64,000 nucleotides of DNA, taken from contig JADGPP010000002.1 in assembly GCA_017882375.1 (NCBI GenBank), forward strand, positions 1 to 64,000. The letters run 5' to 3'. Numbering within the stretch: the first letter of the stretch is position 1; each line of letters opens with the position of its first letter. The stretch is from Solirubrobacteraceae bacterium (GTDB lineage: Bacteria; Actinomycetota; Thermoleophilia; Solirubrobacterales; Solirubrobacteraceae). The notes under the pieces were generated by a model, which worked only from the letters and a program-made list of their open reading frames with translations, was not told the origin of the DNA and ran no database searches. Below are positions 8,152 through 20,723 of the stretch, piece after piece. The translations under genes were made by a program, and so were the position numbers.

Positions 8152-8508
8152 TCATCCCTCGCGTTTCCAGTCGCCGCGCAGCGTCATCACGTTGACCCAG
8201 TGGTGCCAGCCCTTGACCTCGCCCGGGTCCTCGCCGAACACCGGCGCCCCGCCGCCGGGCTCGGGCAGGCCCTGCACCGCCGCCGAGTCGATCCGCAGGT
8301 CCACGCCGTGTTCGTGCAGCGACGCCACGTCGGCGGCCTCGACGAAGCGCCGCCCGTGTCCGTCGACGGCGATCACCAGGCCGTGGAAGATGTCCTTCTC
8401 CGGCGCCGCGACGACGTGATGGACCGTGCCCACCTTCGTTCCGTCGGATGCGAGCACCGGCACCCCTTTTTCCAGCACCTCGTATGCGATTGGCAGGCCC
8501 TCGTCCAT
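8152..8508 (-). CDS. PRC-barrel-like small protein, function unknown
   Basis: 118 aa from the ATG at 8508 (MDEGLPIAYEVLEKGVPVLASDG). The pattern Y-x-V-L-x-K-G-V-P-V-x-x-S-D-G-x-x-V-G-T-V, then FHGLVIAVDG and FVEAADVASLHEHGVDLRID, fits the short beta-barrel of PRC-type proteins (RimM C-terminal-like fold). No signal peptide. It lies between recO and dgt on the same strand with gaps of 41 and 31 nt, so probably in their operon. No strong ribosome binding site is seen; an in-frame GTG two codons upstream is an alternative start. Confidence 0.65.
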   Translation of the reverse strand: MDEGLPIAYEVLEKGVPVLASDGTKVGTVHHVVAAPEKDIFHGLVIAVDGHGRRFVEAADVASLHEHGVDLRIDSAAVQGLPEPGGGAPVFGEDPGEVKGWHHWVNVMTLRGDWKREG

Positions 8509-8549
8509 ATGCACACACGATACCCGCGCGCCGGGTCGTCGCGCGTGCG

Positions 8550-9293
8550 CTAGTGCGAGCGCCCCGCGGCCGGCATCAGCCGCAGGTTCGCGTGATGCTC
8601 GAGCGTCGCCGCGATCGCCCGCTCGACCTGCCCGAGCGCCGGGTCCGGCGCGTCGGGCGCCTCGTGCAGCGGGGCGCCGACCGCCTCTGTCATGAACCGA
8701 TACGCCTGCTCGCCGAACGGGAACGACGCCGCCTCGCAGGCGCCGCACACGACGCCGCCGGCCGCGCCGGAGAAGCCGACCAGCTCCTCGCGCTCGCCAC
8801 ACGACGCGCACGAGCCCAGCTGCGGCGCCAGTCCCGCCGCGAGCAGCAGCTTCAGGCGAAACGCAAGCGCGCCCGCGCGGCCGATCGCCGACGCCTGCCC
8901 CTCGCCCGCCTGCTCGTCCAGCAGCGACAGCTTGCGGCACAGCAGGTTGAACACCCCCGGATGCGGCTCGGAGGTCTCGAACAGGCGCCCCACCGCGTCG
9001 CATGCGCGCGCCGCGGCGTCCAGCGCGCGCGCGTCTTCGCGCAGGCGCGCGTGGCCGTCGACCGTCTGCGCGCCCGTTACCGTCAGCAGCTCGCCGCGCC
9101 CTTCGTGCAGCTCGATGCGCAGCCTGAAGAACGGCTCCAGGCGACCGCCGAAGCGGCTGCGAGCGCGGCGCACGCCCTTGGCGATCGCCCCCACGCGTCC
9201 GCGGGCCGGCGTATACAGGTGCAAGATGCGATCGGCCTCGCCGTAGCGCATCGAGCGCAGCACCACCGCCTCTGTCTTCACAGCTCCAGGCAT
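8550..9293 (-). CDS. recO: DNA repair protein RecO
   Basis: 247 aa. The N-terminal OB-fold is recognisable (KTEAVVLRSMRYGEADRILHLYTPARG), then KGVRRARSRFGGRLEPF and a four-cysteine zinc site CASC...CGAC (residues about 164-190). RecO loads RecA onto SSB-coated DNA in the RecFOR route. A TAGACT box (minus strand, 9306-9311) ends 12 nt before the ATG, so the transcript would have almost no leader. First gene of the minus-strand run recO to dnaG. Confidence 0.93.
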   Translation of the reverse strand: MPGAVKTEAVVLRSMRYGEADRILHLYTPARGRVGAIAKGVRRARSRFGGRLEPFFRLRIELHEGRGELLTVTGAQTVDGHARLREDARALDAAARACDAVGRLFETSEPHPGVFNLLCRKLSLLDEQAGEGQASAIGRAGALAFRLKLLLAAGLAPQLGSCASCGEREELVGFSGAAGGVVCGACEAASFPFGEQAYRFMTEAVGAPLHEAPDAPDPALGQVERAIAATLEHHANLRLMPAAGRSH

Positions 9294-9391
9294 CGCTCTG
9301 GCGAGTCTAGGGTCGCCAACGGCGGGTATGGCGGCGTGCCTCGGCCGGTGGTGAGGTCGGCGAACGACCCATTATCCTGTCTGGCGATCGC

Positions 9392-9397
9392 TATACT
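9392..9397 (+). promoter_or_regulatory. -10 box of a probably leaderless promoter for the glutaredoxin gene
   Basis: TATACT sits in an AT-rich pocket unlike its surroundings, and the ATG begins 11 nt downstream of the box's last base. Transcription would start about 4 nt before, or at, the start codon. No Shine-Dalgarno sequence is present and an earlier ATG (9400) hits a stop after two codons. A convincing -35 box is not visible. Confidence 0.5.
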
Positions 9398-9407
9398 TTA
9401 TGAAGTA

Positions 9408-9662
9408 ATGAGTAGAATCACCGTGTATACGACCGAGCCCTGTTCGTTCTGCAATCGCGTCAAGGGACTGCTCTCGGCGCGCGGTCTGGATTTCACCGAG
9501 GTCAATCTGAGCAAGGACCCGGCCGGGCGCGTCGAGCTCGCGCGAAAGACCGGCATGATGAGCTTCCCGCAGGTGCTCGTCGACGACCACGTGCTCGGCG
9601 GCTACGCCGAGCTGCAGCGGGCCGCCGACGACGGCCGCCTGGACGAGCTGCTCGCCGCCTGA
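9408..9662 (+). CDS. glutaredoxin (GrxC-type)
   Basis: 84 aa, the full thioredoxin-fold length for a glutaredoxin. The redox motif is CSFC at residues 12-15 (TEPCSFCNRVK), the cis-proline is in TGMMSFPQVLVDD (49-61), and GGYAELQ follows. CSFC is a less common form of the usual CPYC. Many actinobacteria lack glutathione, so the reductant may be mycothiol or thioredoxin reductase (inference). It is monocistronic on the plus strand between recO and mutM. Confidence 0.88.
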   Translation: MSRITVYTTEPCSFCNRVKGLLSARGLDFTEVNLSKDPAGRVELARKTGMMSFPQVLVDDHVLGGYAELQRAADDGRLDELLAA

Positions 9663-9677
9663 GCCGGCTCCCGGCGC

Positions 9678-10562
9678 TCAGCGCCGGGGTCGCGTGCCAC
9701 GAGCGCCGCCTGTGCCGCTGCGCCCCAGCTTGCGCAGGCGCGGACGCGGCTGGCAGTGCTCGCAGACATACGTCCCGCGCCCGGCGACGACCATCTTGGA
9801 GATCGTCGTGCCGCAGCGCACGCATGGCTCGCCAGCGCGCAGGTGCACGAGGAACTGGTCCTGAAAGGCGCCGCGCACGCCGTCGACGTGGCGGAAGTCG
9901 TCGATCGACGCCCCGCGCGCGTCGATGCCCGCGCGCAGCGCCTCGATCACCGCGTCGCGCAGCAGCGCGTACTGCTCGCGCGACAGCCGTCCCGCCGGGC
10001 GGCGCGGATGGATGCGCGCGCGAAACAGCGCCTCGTCGGCGTAGATGTTGCCCACGCCCGCGATCTGGTGCTGGTCGAGCAGGAACGCCTTGATCGGCCC
10101 CATCCGCCCGCGCGCGATCGTGCGCAGGTGCTCGGCCGTGAAGCCCGCCTGCAGCGGCTCCAGGCCCAGGCGGGCGGCGAAGAACGCCTCCATCGCCTGA
10201 TCGCCCAGCAGCAGCTCGGCCGTGCCGAAGCGCCGCGGGTCGACGATCACCAGCCGCTGCTTCGGCCTGAAGTCCAGTCGCACGCGCACATGCGCCGGCT
10301 CGGGCTTCGGATCGAGCAGCACAGAGCCCGTCATGCGCAGGTGCTGGGCAAGGTAAGCCTCGTCGCTGAAGTGCCACAGCAGGTACTTGCCGCGCCTGCC
10401 CAGCTCTTGCACCCGCCGCCCCTCCAGCGCCGAGGACAGCTCCTGCGGCGCCAGCGGGCGCGACCAGCGCGCGTCGAGGATCTCCATGTCCACCAGCGTC
10501 CTGCCCTGCACGAGCGGGGCGAGCTGGCCCCTGATCGTCTCAACCTCCGGAAGCTCGGGCAC
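9678..10562 (-). CDS. mutM: formamidopyrimidine-DNA glycosylase (Fpg/MutM)
   Basis: 294 aa. After the GTG start the protein reads MPELPEVET, giving the catalytic Pro2/Glu3; RRGKYLLW holds the conserved Lys of the helix-two-turn-helix region, and GVGNIYADEALF is the family core. The C-terminal zinc finger is CVRC...CEHC. It removes 8-oxoguanine and formamidopyrimidines and nicks the strand (bifunctional AP lyase). It is the last gene of the long minus-strand run, 6 nt after the deoB stop. The last 25 residues are a basic low-complexity tail. Confidence 0.95.
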   Translation of the reverse strand: MPELPEVETIRGQLAPLVQGRTLVDMEILDARWSRPLAPQELSSALEGRRVQELGRRGKYLLWHFSDEAYLAQHLRMTGSVLLDPKPEPAHVRVRLDFRPKQRLVIVDPRRFGTAELLLGDQAMEAFFAARLGLEPLQAGFTAEHLRTIARGRMGPIKAFLLDQHQIAGVGNIYADEALFRARIHPRRPAGRLSREQYALLRDAVIEALRAGIDARGASIDDFRHVDGVRGAFQDQFLVHLRAGEPCVRCGTTISKMVVAGRGTYVCEHCQPRPRLRKLGRSGTGGARGTRPRR

Positions 10563-10568
10563 AGCGCC

Positions 10569-11762
10569 TCAGCTTATGAAGCTCTCCCCCGGCAGCGGCG
10601 CCTGGCGATCGGCCAGCCAGCGCAGCGCCGTCGCCCCGACGTCGGCCAGCGGGCCGTCGTGGCGCGCCCCCGCATAGCGCCCGCCGGCCGCCCGGCGGCG
10701 GGCCATCTCGCCGGTCAGCGCCAGCAGCGGCGCGTACTCGCGCGTGTGGTCGGTGCCCGCGTGGCTGGGATCGACGCCGTGGTCGGCCGTGAGAACCAGC
10801 AGGTCGTCCTCGCGCATGCCGGCCAGCCAGCGTGCGACGTGCTTGTCGAGCTGGCGCAGCGCCGCGGCGAAGCCGAGCACGTCCTTGCGGTGGCCGTAGA
10901 GCTGGTCGGTCTCGATCAGGTTGACGAACACCAGCCCCCGCTCGAGCTGCGCGAGCAGCTCGGCGACGCTCGCAAGCGCCTGCGCGTTCGTGGCCCCCGG
11001 ATGCGAGTGCGCCACGCCGACGCCCGTGAACAGGTCGTGGATCTTGCCCACCCCGTGCACGGGCACGCCGGCGTCACAGAGCTCCTGCAGATAGGTTCGC
11101 CCGGGTGGCGCCAGGGCGAAGTCGCGTCTGCCCTCGGTGCGCTCAAACGCACCCTGCTCCCCTGCGAACGGGCGCGCGATCACCCGCCCGACGGCGTGCT
11201 CGCCGGTCAGCGCCGCGCGCGCCGCCGCGCAAGCGGCGTACAGCTCCTGCGCCGGCACGCGCTCGGCGTGCGCGGCCAGCTGCAGCACCGAGTCCTGTGA
11301 CGTGTACAGGATCAGCGCTCCCGTGCGCATGTGCTCGGCGCCGAAGTCCTCGATCGCCGCGATGCCGTTGTACGGGCGGTTGCAGATCACCTCGTGGCCC
11401 ATCGCCGCCACCAGGCGCGCGACCACCTCCGGCGGAAAGCCCTCGGGGTAGGTCGGCAGCGGCTGCGCCAACACCGCGCCCATCAGCTCCCAGTGGCCCG
11501 TCGCCGAGTCCTTGCCCGGCCCGAGCGGGTGCAGGCGACCGTGGATCGCCGGGTCGGCCGCCGCCGGCACGCCGAGCAGCGCGACGATCGAGCCGAGCCC
11601 CAGCTGCGCCAGCGCCGGAAGCGCCAGCCCGCCGATCGCCTCGGCGACGTGCGCGAGCGTGTTCGTCCCCTCGTCGCCGTAGCTCGCCGCGTCCGGCAGC
11701 GCGCCGACGCCGCAGGCGTCCATCACCACCACGAGCGCTCGCCTGCGCGCCACCGCGCTCAA
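10569..11762 (-). CDS. deoB: phosphopentomutase
   Basis: 397 aa alkaline-phosphatase-superfamily enzyme. Metal Asp15 is in VVVMDACGVGALPD, the phosphorylated Thr88 in KDSATGHWE (84-92), and further metal ligands in ETDQLYGHRKD and TADHGVDPS...DHTREY. It interconverts ribose/deoxyribose 1- and 5-phosphates in nucleoside salvage. The start is a TTG at 11760-11762 overlapping the xerD stop (TTGA); a GTG three codons in is a possible alternative. Translation is likely coupled to xerD. Confidence 0.94.
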   Translation of the reverse strand: MSAVARRRALVVVMDACGVGALPDAASYGDEGTNTLAHVAEAIGGLALPALAQLGLGSIVALLGVPAAADPAIHGRLHPLGPGKDSATGHWELMGAVLAQPLPTYPEGFPPEVVARLVAAMGHEVICNRPYNGIAAIEDFGAEHMRTGALILYTSQDSVLQLAAHAERVPAQELYAACAAARAALTGEHAVGRVIARPFAGEQGAFERTEGRRDFALAPPGRTYLQELCDAGVPVHGVGKIHDLFTGVGVAHSHPGATNAQALASVAELLAQLERGLVFVNLIETDQLYGHRKDVLGFAAALRQLDKHVARWLAGMREDDLLVLTADHGVDPSHAGTDHTREYAPLLALTGEMARRRAAGGRYAGARHDGPLADVGATALRWLADRQAPLPGESFIS

Positions 11763-12745
11763 TGCGACGTCGCCCGCGGATGCGCGCTGAAGTACGCGTC
11801 CTTGAGCCGCTCGGCAGAGAGGTGCGTGTAGACCTGCGTGGTCGCCAGGTCGGCGTGCCCGAGCATCTCCTGCAGCGAGCGCAGGTCACAGCCGCCGGCG
11901 AGCAGATGCGTGGCGAAGGAGTGGCGCAGCGTGTGCGGGCTCATCCGCGCCTGCAGCCCTGCGCCGCCGGCGTGGCCCTGAACGATCTTGTACAGCCCCT
12001 GACGCGACAGGCCGCCGCCGCGGCGGTTGAGAAACAGCCTGGGCTCGGCGCGCGCGCCCGCCAGCGCGGGCCGCCCGCGCGCGCAATAGGCGCTCAGCGC
12101 CGATGTGGCGTGGCGGCCGACGGGCACGAGCCGTTCCTTGGAGCCCTTGCCGCGTGCGCGCAGCATGCCCTCCTCGAGGTCGATGTCCGACAGCTCCAGC
12201 CCCGTGACCTCCGACACGCGCAGCCCGCATGCGTACATCACCTCCAGCAGCGCGCGGTCGCGCAGCGCCAGCGGCTCGGTCCCCTTCGGCTCGCGCAACA
12301 GCCGCGCGACCTCGTCGCGCGTGAGCACGCGCGGCAGCCGCTGCGTCTTGCGCGGGCCGCGCAGCTCGCCGGCCGGGTCGTGGTCGATCAGGCCCTCGCG
12401 GCGCAGGTGGCGGTAGAACGAGCGCAGGCACGCGACCTTGCGCCCGAGCGTCGCCGCAGCCGCCGGTGGGCGCGCAAGCCGATCGGCGCCCGCAGCCCCC
12501 GCGGCGCCGGCGAACCCCGTCCCCGCCAGCTCGGAGAGGAAGGCGGCCAAATCGCCGTGTTGCGCCGCCGTGACGCTCACGCCACGGCGCTGCATGAACT
12601 TGCCGAACTGCAGCAGGTCCGAGCGGTAGGCCTCGAGCGTGTTGCGCGACAGGCCGCGCTCCAGCTCCAGGTAGGCGAGGAAGTCGAGCATCAGCGGCTC
12701 GATCGTGCCCTGCTCGGGCGACGTGATTGCCTGGGCCGCGCTCAC
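11759..12745 (-). CDS. xerD: site-specific tyrosine recombinase XerD
   Basis: About 328 aa. An N-terminal SAM-like core-binding domain (FLAYLELERGLSRNTLEAYRSDL) is followed by the catalytic domain with Arg in CGLRVSEVTGLELSDID, Lys in GKGSKERLVPVG, HTLRHSFATHLL (His and Arg) and LGHADLATTQVYTH (His and nucleophile Tyr). It resolves chromosome dimers with XerC at dif. I place the start at the GTG at 12745; a frame open to 12850 would overlap the Nudix gene by 61 nt and be too long for the family. An Ala/Gly-rich insert near residues 75-95 is unusual. Confidence 0.9.
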   Translation of the reverse strand: MSAAQAITSPEQGTIEPLMLDFLAYLELERGLSRNTLEAYRSDLLQFGKFMQRRGVSVTAAQHGDLAAFLSELAGTGFAGAAGAAGADRLARPPAAAATLGRKVACLRSFYRHLRREGLIDHDPAGELRGPRKTQRLPRVLTRDEVARLLREPKGTEPLALRDRALLEVMYACGLRVSEVTGLELSDIDLEEGMLRARGKGSKERLVPVGRHATSALSAYCARGRPALAGARAEPRLFLNRRGGGLSRQGLYKIVQGHAGGAGLQARMSPHTLRHSFATHLLAGGCDLRSLQEMLGHADLATTQVYTHLSAERLKDAYFSAHPRATSH

Positions 12746-12789
12746 CGCTGAGGATTCGCGTCCGAGCGCCAGGCTCCTTGAAGGTGCAA

Positions 12790-13341
12790 TCAGGTGTTCA
12801 GCCGGCGCGCCAGCCAAAGCAGGCCGATCAGCGTCTTTGCGTCGCGACACTCCGCGAGCGCGTCGTCCAGGCGCGCAAGCGGCCAGCGCACGATCTCGAT
12901 TCGCTCGTTCTCCTCGCTGTCGGCGTGCGACTCGTACAGCTCTGTGGCGTGAAACAGATGCACGCGCTCGTCGGTGAACCCGGCGCCGGTGTAGTAGGTG
13001 ACGATCGGCTCCCAGCTGCGCGCGCCGCAGCCGATCTCCTCGGCCAGCTCGCGCTGTGCGGCCGCCAGCGGCTGCTCACCGGCGACGTCGAGGCGGCCCG
13101 CCGGGATCTCCAGCAACGCCGGCTCGTCGACGGCCTCGCGCGGCTGGCGCACCAGCCACGCGTCGCGCTCGTCGTGCGCGACGACCGCCACCGCCCCCTG
13201 ATGGCGCACGATCTCGCGCGAGACCTCCTCGCCGTCGGCGTGGCGGAAGCGCTCGATGCGCACGTCGACGATCTTGCCGTCATAGACGGTCTCTCCGCCG
13301 AGCGCCTGAAAGCCGCTGCCTGCCGCGCCGGGCTCGCTCAT
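12790..13341 (-). CDS. Nudix hydrolase, ADP-ribose pyrophosphatase-like
   Basis: 183 aa with the Nudix box G-x5-E-x7-REL-x-EE-x-G seen as GRLDVAGEQPLAAAQRELAEEIG, and IPAG just before it, the arrangement of ADP-ribose pyrophosphatases. N-terminal ETVYDGKIVDVRIERF forms the dimerising strand of that subfamily. It probably hydrolyses ADP-ribose to AMP and ribose-5-phosphate. The ATG at 13341 overlaps the stop of the DUF3866 gene (ATGA), indicating coupled translation. Confidence 0.9.
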   Translation of the reverse strand: MSEPGAAGSGFQALGGETVYDGKIVDVRIERFRHADGEEVSREIVRHQGAVAVVAHDERDAWLVRQPREAVDEPALLEIPAGRLDVAGEQPLAAAQRELAEEIGCGARSWEPIVTYYTGAGFTDERVHLFHATELYESHADSEENERIEIVRWPLARLDDALAECRDAKTLIGLLWLARRLNT

Positions 13342-14525
13342 GCCGCCTCGTCGGAGCCCCCGCGGGCGTGCCCCGCCATACGCGCGGCGTCCGCGTCGCC
13401 GGCCTGCGCGGCCATCTCCGCCAGCGCCGCGCCCCCGGCCAACGCCGCGCCGAAGAACAGCGGGTCCTGCACGATCGTGCGGCCCATCGTCTGCGCGGGC
13501 AGGCCACACGCCGCGTAGGCGGGCAGGTCGACCACGGCGCGGCGCCAGTCGTGGCGCGTGATGCGCACAGGGCGCTCGACGTCGAGCGGCGGCGCTGGCC
13601 GATCTCTGACCGGTCGGCTGGCGCTCGCGCCGCCGAATACCGCGCCGAGCCCGGCGCGCAGGTCGGTGCCGACCGGCGAGCGCATCCCCGCGGGCAGCGC
13701 GACGGTTACCGGCTCCAGCAGCAGGTCGAGCACGGTCAACGTGTGGTGGGAGATGCCGCGGTGGCGCTCGCGCTCGTCGCCCGAGGACACGCGTGCGACG
13801 AGCAGCGCCGGCGCGCCCAGCGCGAGCGCCGCGTGCGCTGAGTCAAGCGCCGCCATGCCGCCGTGCCCGAGCGCCGAGCCCGAGCCGACGATCCCCGGGC
13901 CGGGCCCGCAGATCGCCGCGTCCCAGCGCAGCGTTCGCAGCCCGTGGTGCAGCGCGCCCGCGGTCGTGATCGCCTCGCCCTCGCCGCCGAACGCGGCGCC
14001 TGCCGTCAGGTGCCCGGCCAGCAGGCCGCGCTCGCGCAGCTCTGCGACCGTGCGCGAGTGACCGCCCGGCAGCGCGCCGCCGGCGGTCTGCACGTATCCG
14101 AGCTTGGCGCCCGGCGCGCTCTGCGCGAACGCCCACGCCACGGGCGCCAGCTGGCCGTGCAGCGCGAGCACAGCCACCGGGCGATCGACCGGCAGGTCCA
14201 GGCGCTCGTCCTCGACCGACGCGACGACGTGCTGCAGGCTCGTGTAGTTGAGCTTCATCACGTGAGCGTCCACCGAGCCCTGCGCGGACAGACCGCGCGA
14301 CAGGTTGACGTGCACGACATCAAAGCCGCCCGAGCCGAGGCCGAGGTCGAGCGCCTGCACGTTGACGATCAGCTCGTCGCCGACCTCGGCGCGGCCGAGC
14401 AGCCCCACGTCGACGATCGCCGGGCGCTGCTCGCCGGGCGCGTCGGCGAGCTCCACGAGCAGGCTCTGCTCGGGTCCGGGCGCCGGATCGGCGCCGACGA
14501 CGATCGCGCGGCGAAGCTTCAGCAT
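13338..14525 (-). CDS. DUF3866 family protein
   Basis: 395 aa matching the actinobacterial DUF3866 family: ATG start MLKLRRAIVVGADP, HVMKLNYTSLQHVVASVE, VAVLALHGQLAPVAWAFAQ, then YVQTAGGALPGGHSRTVAELR and CGPGPGIVGSGSALGHGGM. No signal peptide or membrane segment. The Gly-rich GPGPGIVGSGSALGHGGM stretch could bind a nucleotide or phosphate (inference). The family is usually found between pyrG/recN and the Nudix-xerD genes in this class, as here, but has no assigned function. Confidence 0.85.
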   Translation of the reverse strand: MLKLRRAIVVGADPAPGPEQSLLVELADAPGEQRPAIVDVGLLGRAEVGDELIVNVQALDLGLGSGGFDVVHVNLSRGLSAQGSVDAHVMKLNYTSLQHVVASVEDERLDLPVDRPVAVLALHGQLAPVAWAFAQSAPGAKLGYVQTAGGALPGGHSRTVAELRERGLLAGHLTAGAAFGGEGEAITTAGALHHGLRTLRWDAAICGPGPGIVGSGSALGHGGMAALDSAHAALALGAPALLVARVSSGDERERHRGISHHTLTVLDLLLEPVTVALPAGMRSPVGTDLRAGLGAVFGGASASRPVRDRPAPPLDVERPVRITRHDWRRAVVDLPAYAACGLPAQTMGRTIVQDPLFFGAALAGGAALAEMAAQAGDADAARMAGHARGGSDEAA

Positions 14526-14537
14526 CGATTCTGCAAC

Positions 14538-19404
<4,867 letters not shown>

Positions 19405-19425
19405 GACGGGGCGCGCGGGCGGCGG

Positions 19426-20673
19426 TCAGCCGCCCAGCAGCAGCTGCAGCTTCAGCCAGAGCAGGTTGACGACGTCGCGCAGCGCGGGCGTCATCCAGAC
19501 GACGGCGATCATCGCGACTGCGCCCGCGGCGATCACCAACAGCAGCGGCGTGAGGCCCGGTTGCGGGCGATACAGGCGGCTGACCCCCTTGGCATCGACG
19601 AGGATCTCGCCGATGCGCAAGCGCGTGAGGAACGTCGAGGACATGCCTTTGCGGTTGCGGTCGAGGAACTCGACGAGGTTGAACTGCGAGCCCACCGACA
19701 CGATCAGCCGCGCGCCCTTCTCTGCGGCCAGCAGCATCGCCACGTCCTGGCTGGTCCCCGGCGCCGGGACGAGCTTGAAGCTCACGCCCATCTCTTCCAG
19801 GCGCTGTCGGCCGGGCGCGCGCCCGTCGGGGTAGCTGTGAACGACGAGCTCGGCGCCGCAGCGCAGCGCCGCCTCGCCGGCCGAGTCCATGTCGCCGACG
19901 ATCATGTCCGGCTTCAGGCCCGCCTCCAGCAGCGCCTCCGCGCCGCCGTCGACGGCGACGATCACCGGGCGCATGTCGCGGATGAACGGCCGCAGGGCGC
20001 GCAGGTCGCGCTGGTGTTCGACGCCGCGCACGACCACGAGCGTCGAGCGATCGCGAAAGTCGGTCGCAAAGCGCGGCAGCTCGATCTCGCCGGCCAGCAG
20101 CTCGCGCTCCTCGCGCATGTGCTCGATCGTGTTGTGCGCGAAGCGCTCGAGCGCCTCGCCGATCTCCTTGCGGCGAGCCTCCGTTTCGGCGCGCACGCGC
20201 TCCAGGCCGAGCACGTCGCCGCTGGCCAGCAGCTCGCCCCTGCGCAGCACCTCGCCGGCCACCCGCTCAGCCGGGCCTTCGGCGACGACGACCACGGGGT
20301 CGCCGTCAGAGAGCGCATCGAACAGCGCGTCGTCGGGCAGGTCGACGAGCAGGATGCCCGCTTCGACGAGCAGCTGCGGGCCCATGTTGGGATAGGTGCC
20401 CGACGAGGACGCGTCGCAGTTCAGCACGGCCGTCACGCCGGCAGCGATCAGCTCCTCCGCCGAGACGCGGTCGATGTCCTCGTGGTCGATCAGCGCGATG
20501 TCGCCGCGCGTGAGTTTGTTGACCAGCAGCTTTGTCCGGCGCCCCGCGCGGACGGGTCCGCCGACCGTGCGCTGGACCATTCGCCGCTCCGGCGCGACGA
20601 TCCGGGCAGGCACGGCCGCGGGCGCGTGGTCCGGCGGACTGGGCACGGACGGGCTCGGTCGTGTCGCGGCCAT
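19426..20673 (-). CDS. steA: SteA-like putative cytokinetic ring protein
   Basis: 415 aa. The N-terminal domain (RTKLLVNKLTRGDIALIDHEDIDRVSAEELI...LNCDASSSGTYPNMGP) is followed by a thiamin-pyrophosphokinase-like domain (FIRDMRPVIVAVDGGAEALLEAGLKPDMIVGDMDS, about 240-275). A membrane region near the C-terminus (LLLVIAAGAVAMIAVVWM) is part of the family layout. SteA and SteB are encoded together next to recN in many actinobacteria and act in cell separation (family knowledge). The chosen ATG lacks a clear Shine-Dalgarno site; a later Met at residue 33 is possible. Confidence 0.85.
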   Translation of the reverse strand: MAATRPSPSVPSPPDHAPAAVPARIVAPERRMVQRTVGGPVRAGRRTKLLVNKLTRGDIALIDHEDIDRVSAEELIAAGVTAVLNCDASSSGTYPNMGPQLLVEAGILLVDLPDDALFDALSDGDPVVVVAEGPAERVAGEVLRRGELLASGDVLGLERVRAETEARRKEIGEALERFAHNTIEHMREERELLAGEIELPRFATDFRDRSTLVVVRGVEHQRDLRALRPFIRDMRPVIVAVDGGAEALLEAGLKPDMIVGDMDSAGEAALRCGAELVVHSYPDGRAPGRQRLEEMGVSFKLVPAPGTSQDVAMLLAAEKGARLIVSVGSQFNLVEFLDRNRKGMSSTFLTRLRIGEILVDAKGVSRLYRPQPGLTPLLLVIAAGAVAMIAVVWMTPALRDVVNLLWLKLQLLLGG

Positions 20674-20723
20674 CGAAGCGAGAGTAACGCGCGCGGGCGT
20701 CGAGCGCACCTGTTCGCACGGGC

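Noticed and set aside
8448..9407. plus-strand extension of the glutaredoxin frame upstream to 8448
   Set aside because: The upstream part is antisense to recO; the glutaredoxin fold begins exactly at the ATG at 9408.
12746..12850. upstream extension of xerD to 12850
   Set aside because: It would overlap the Nudix coding region by 61 nt and add 35 residues not found in the family.
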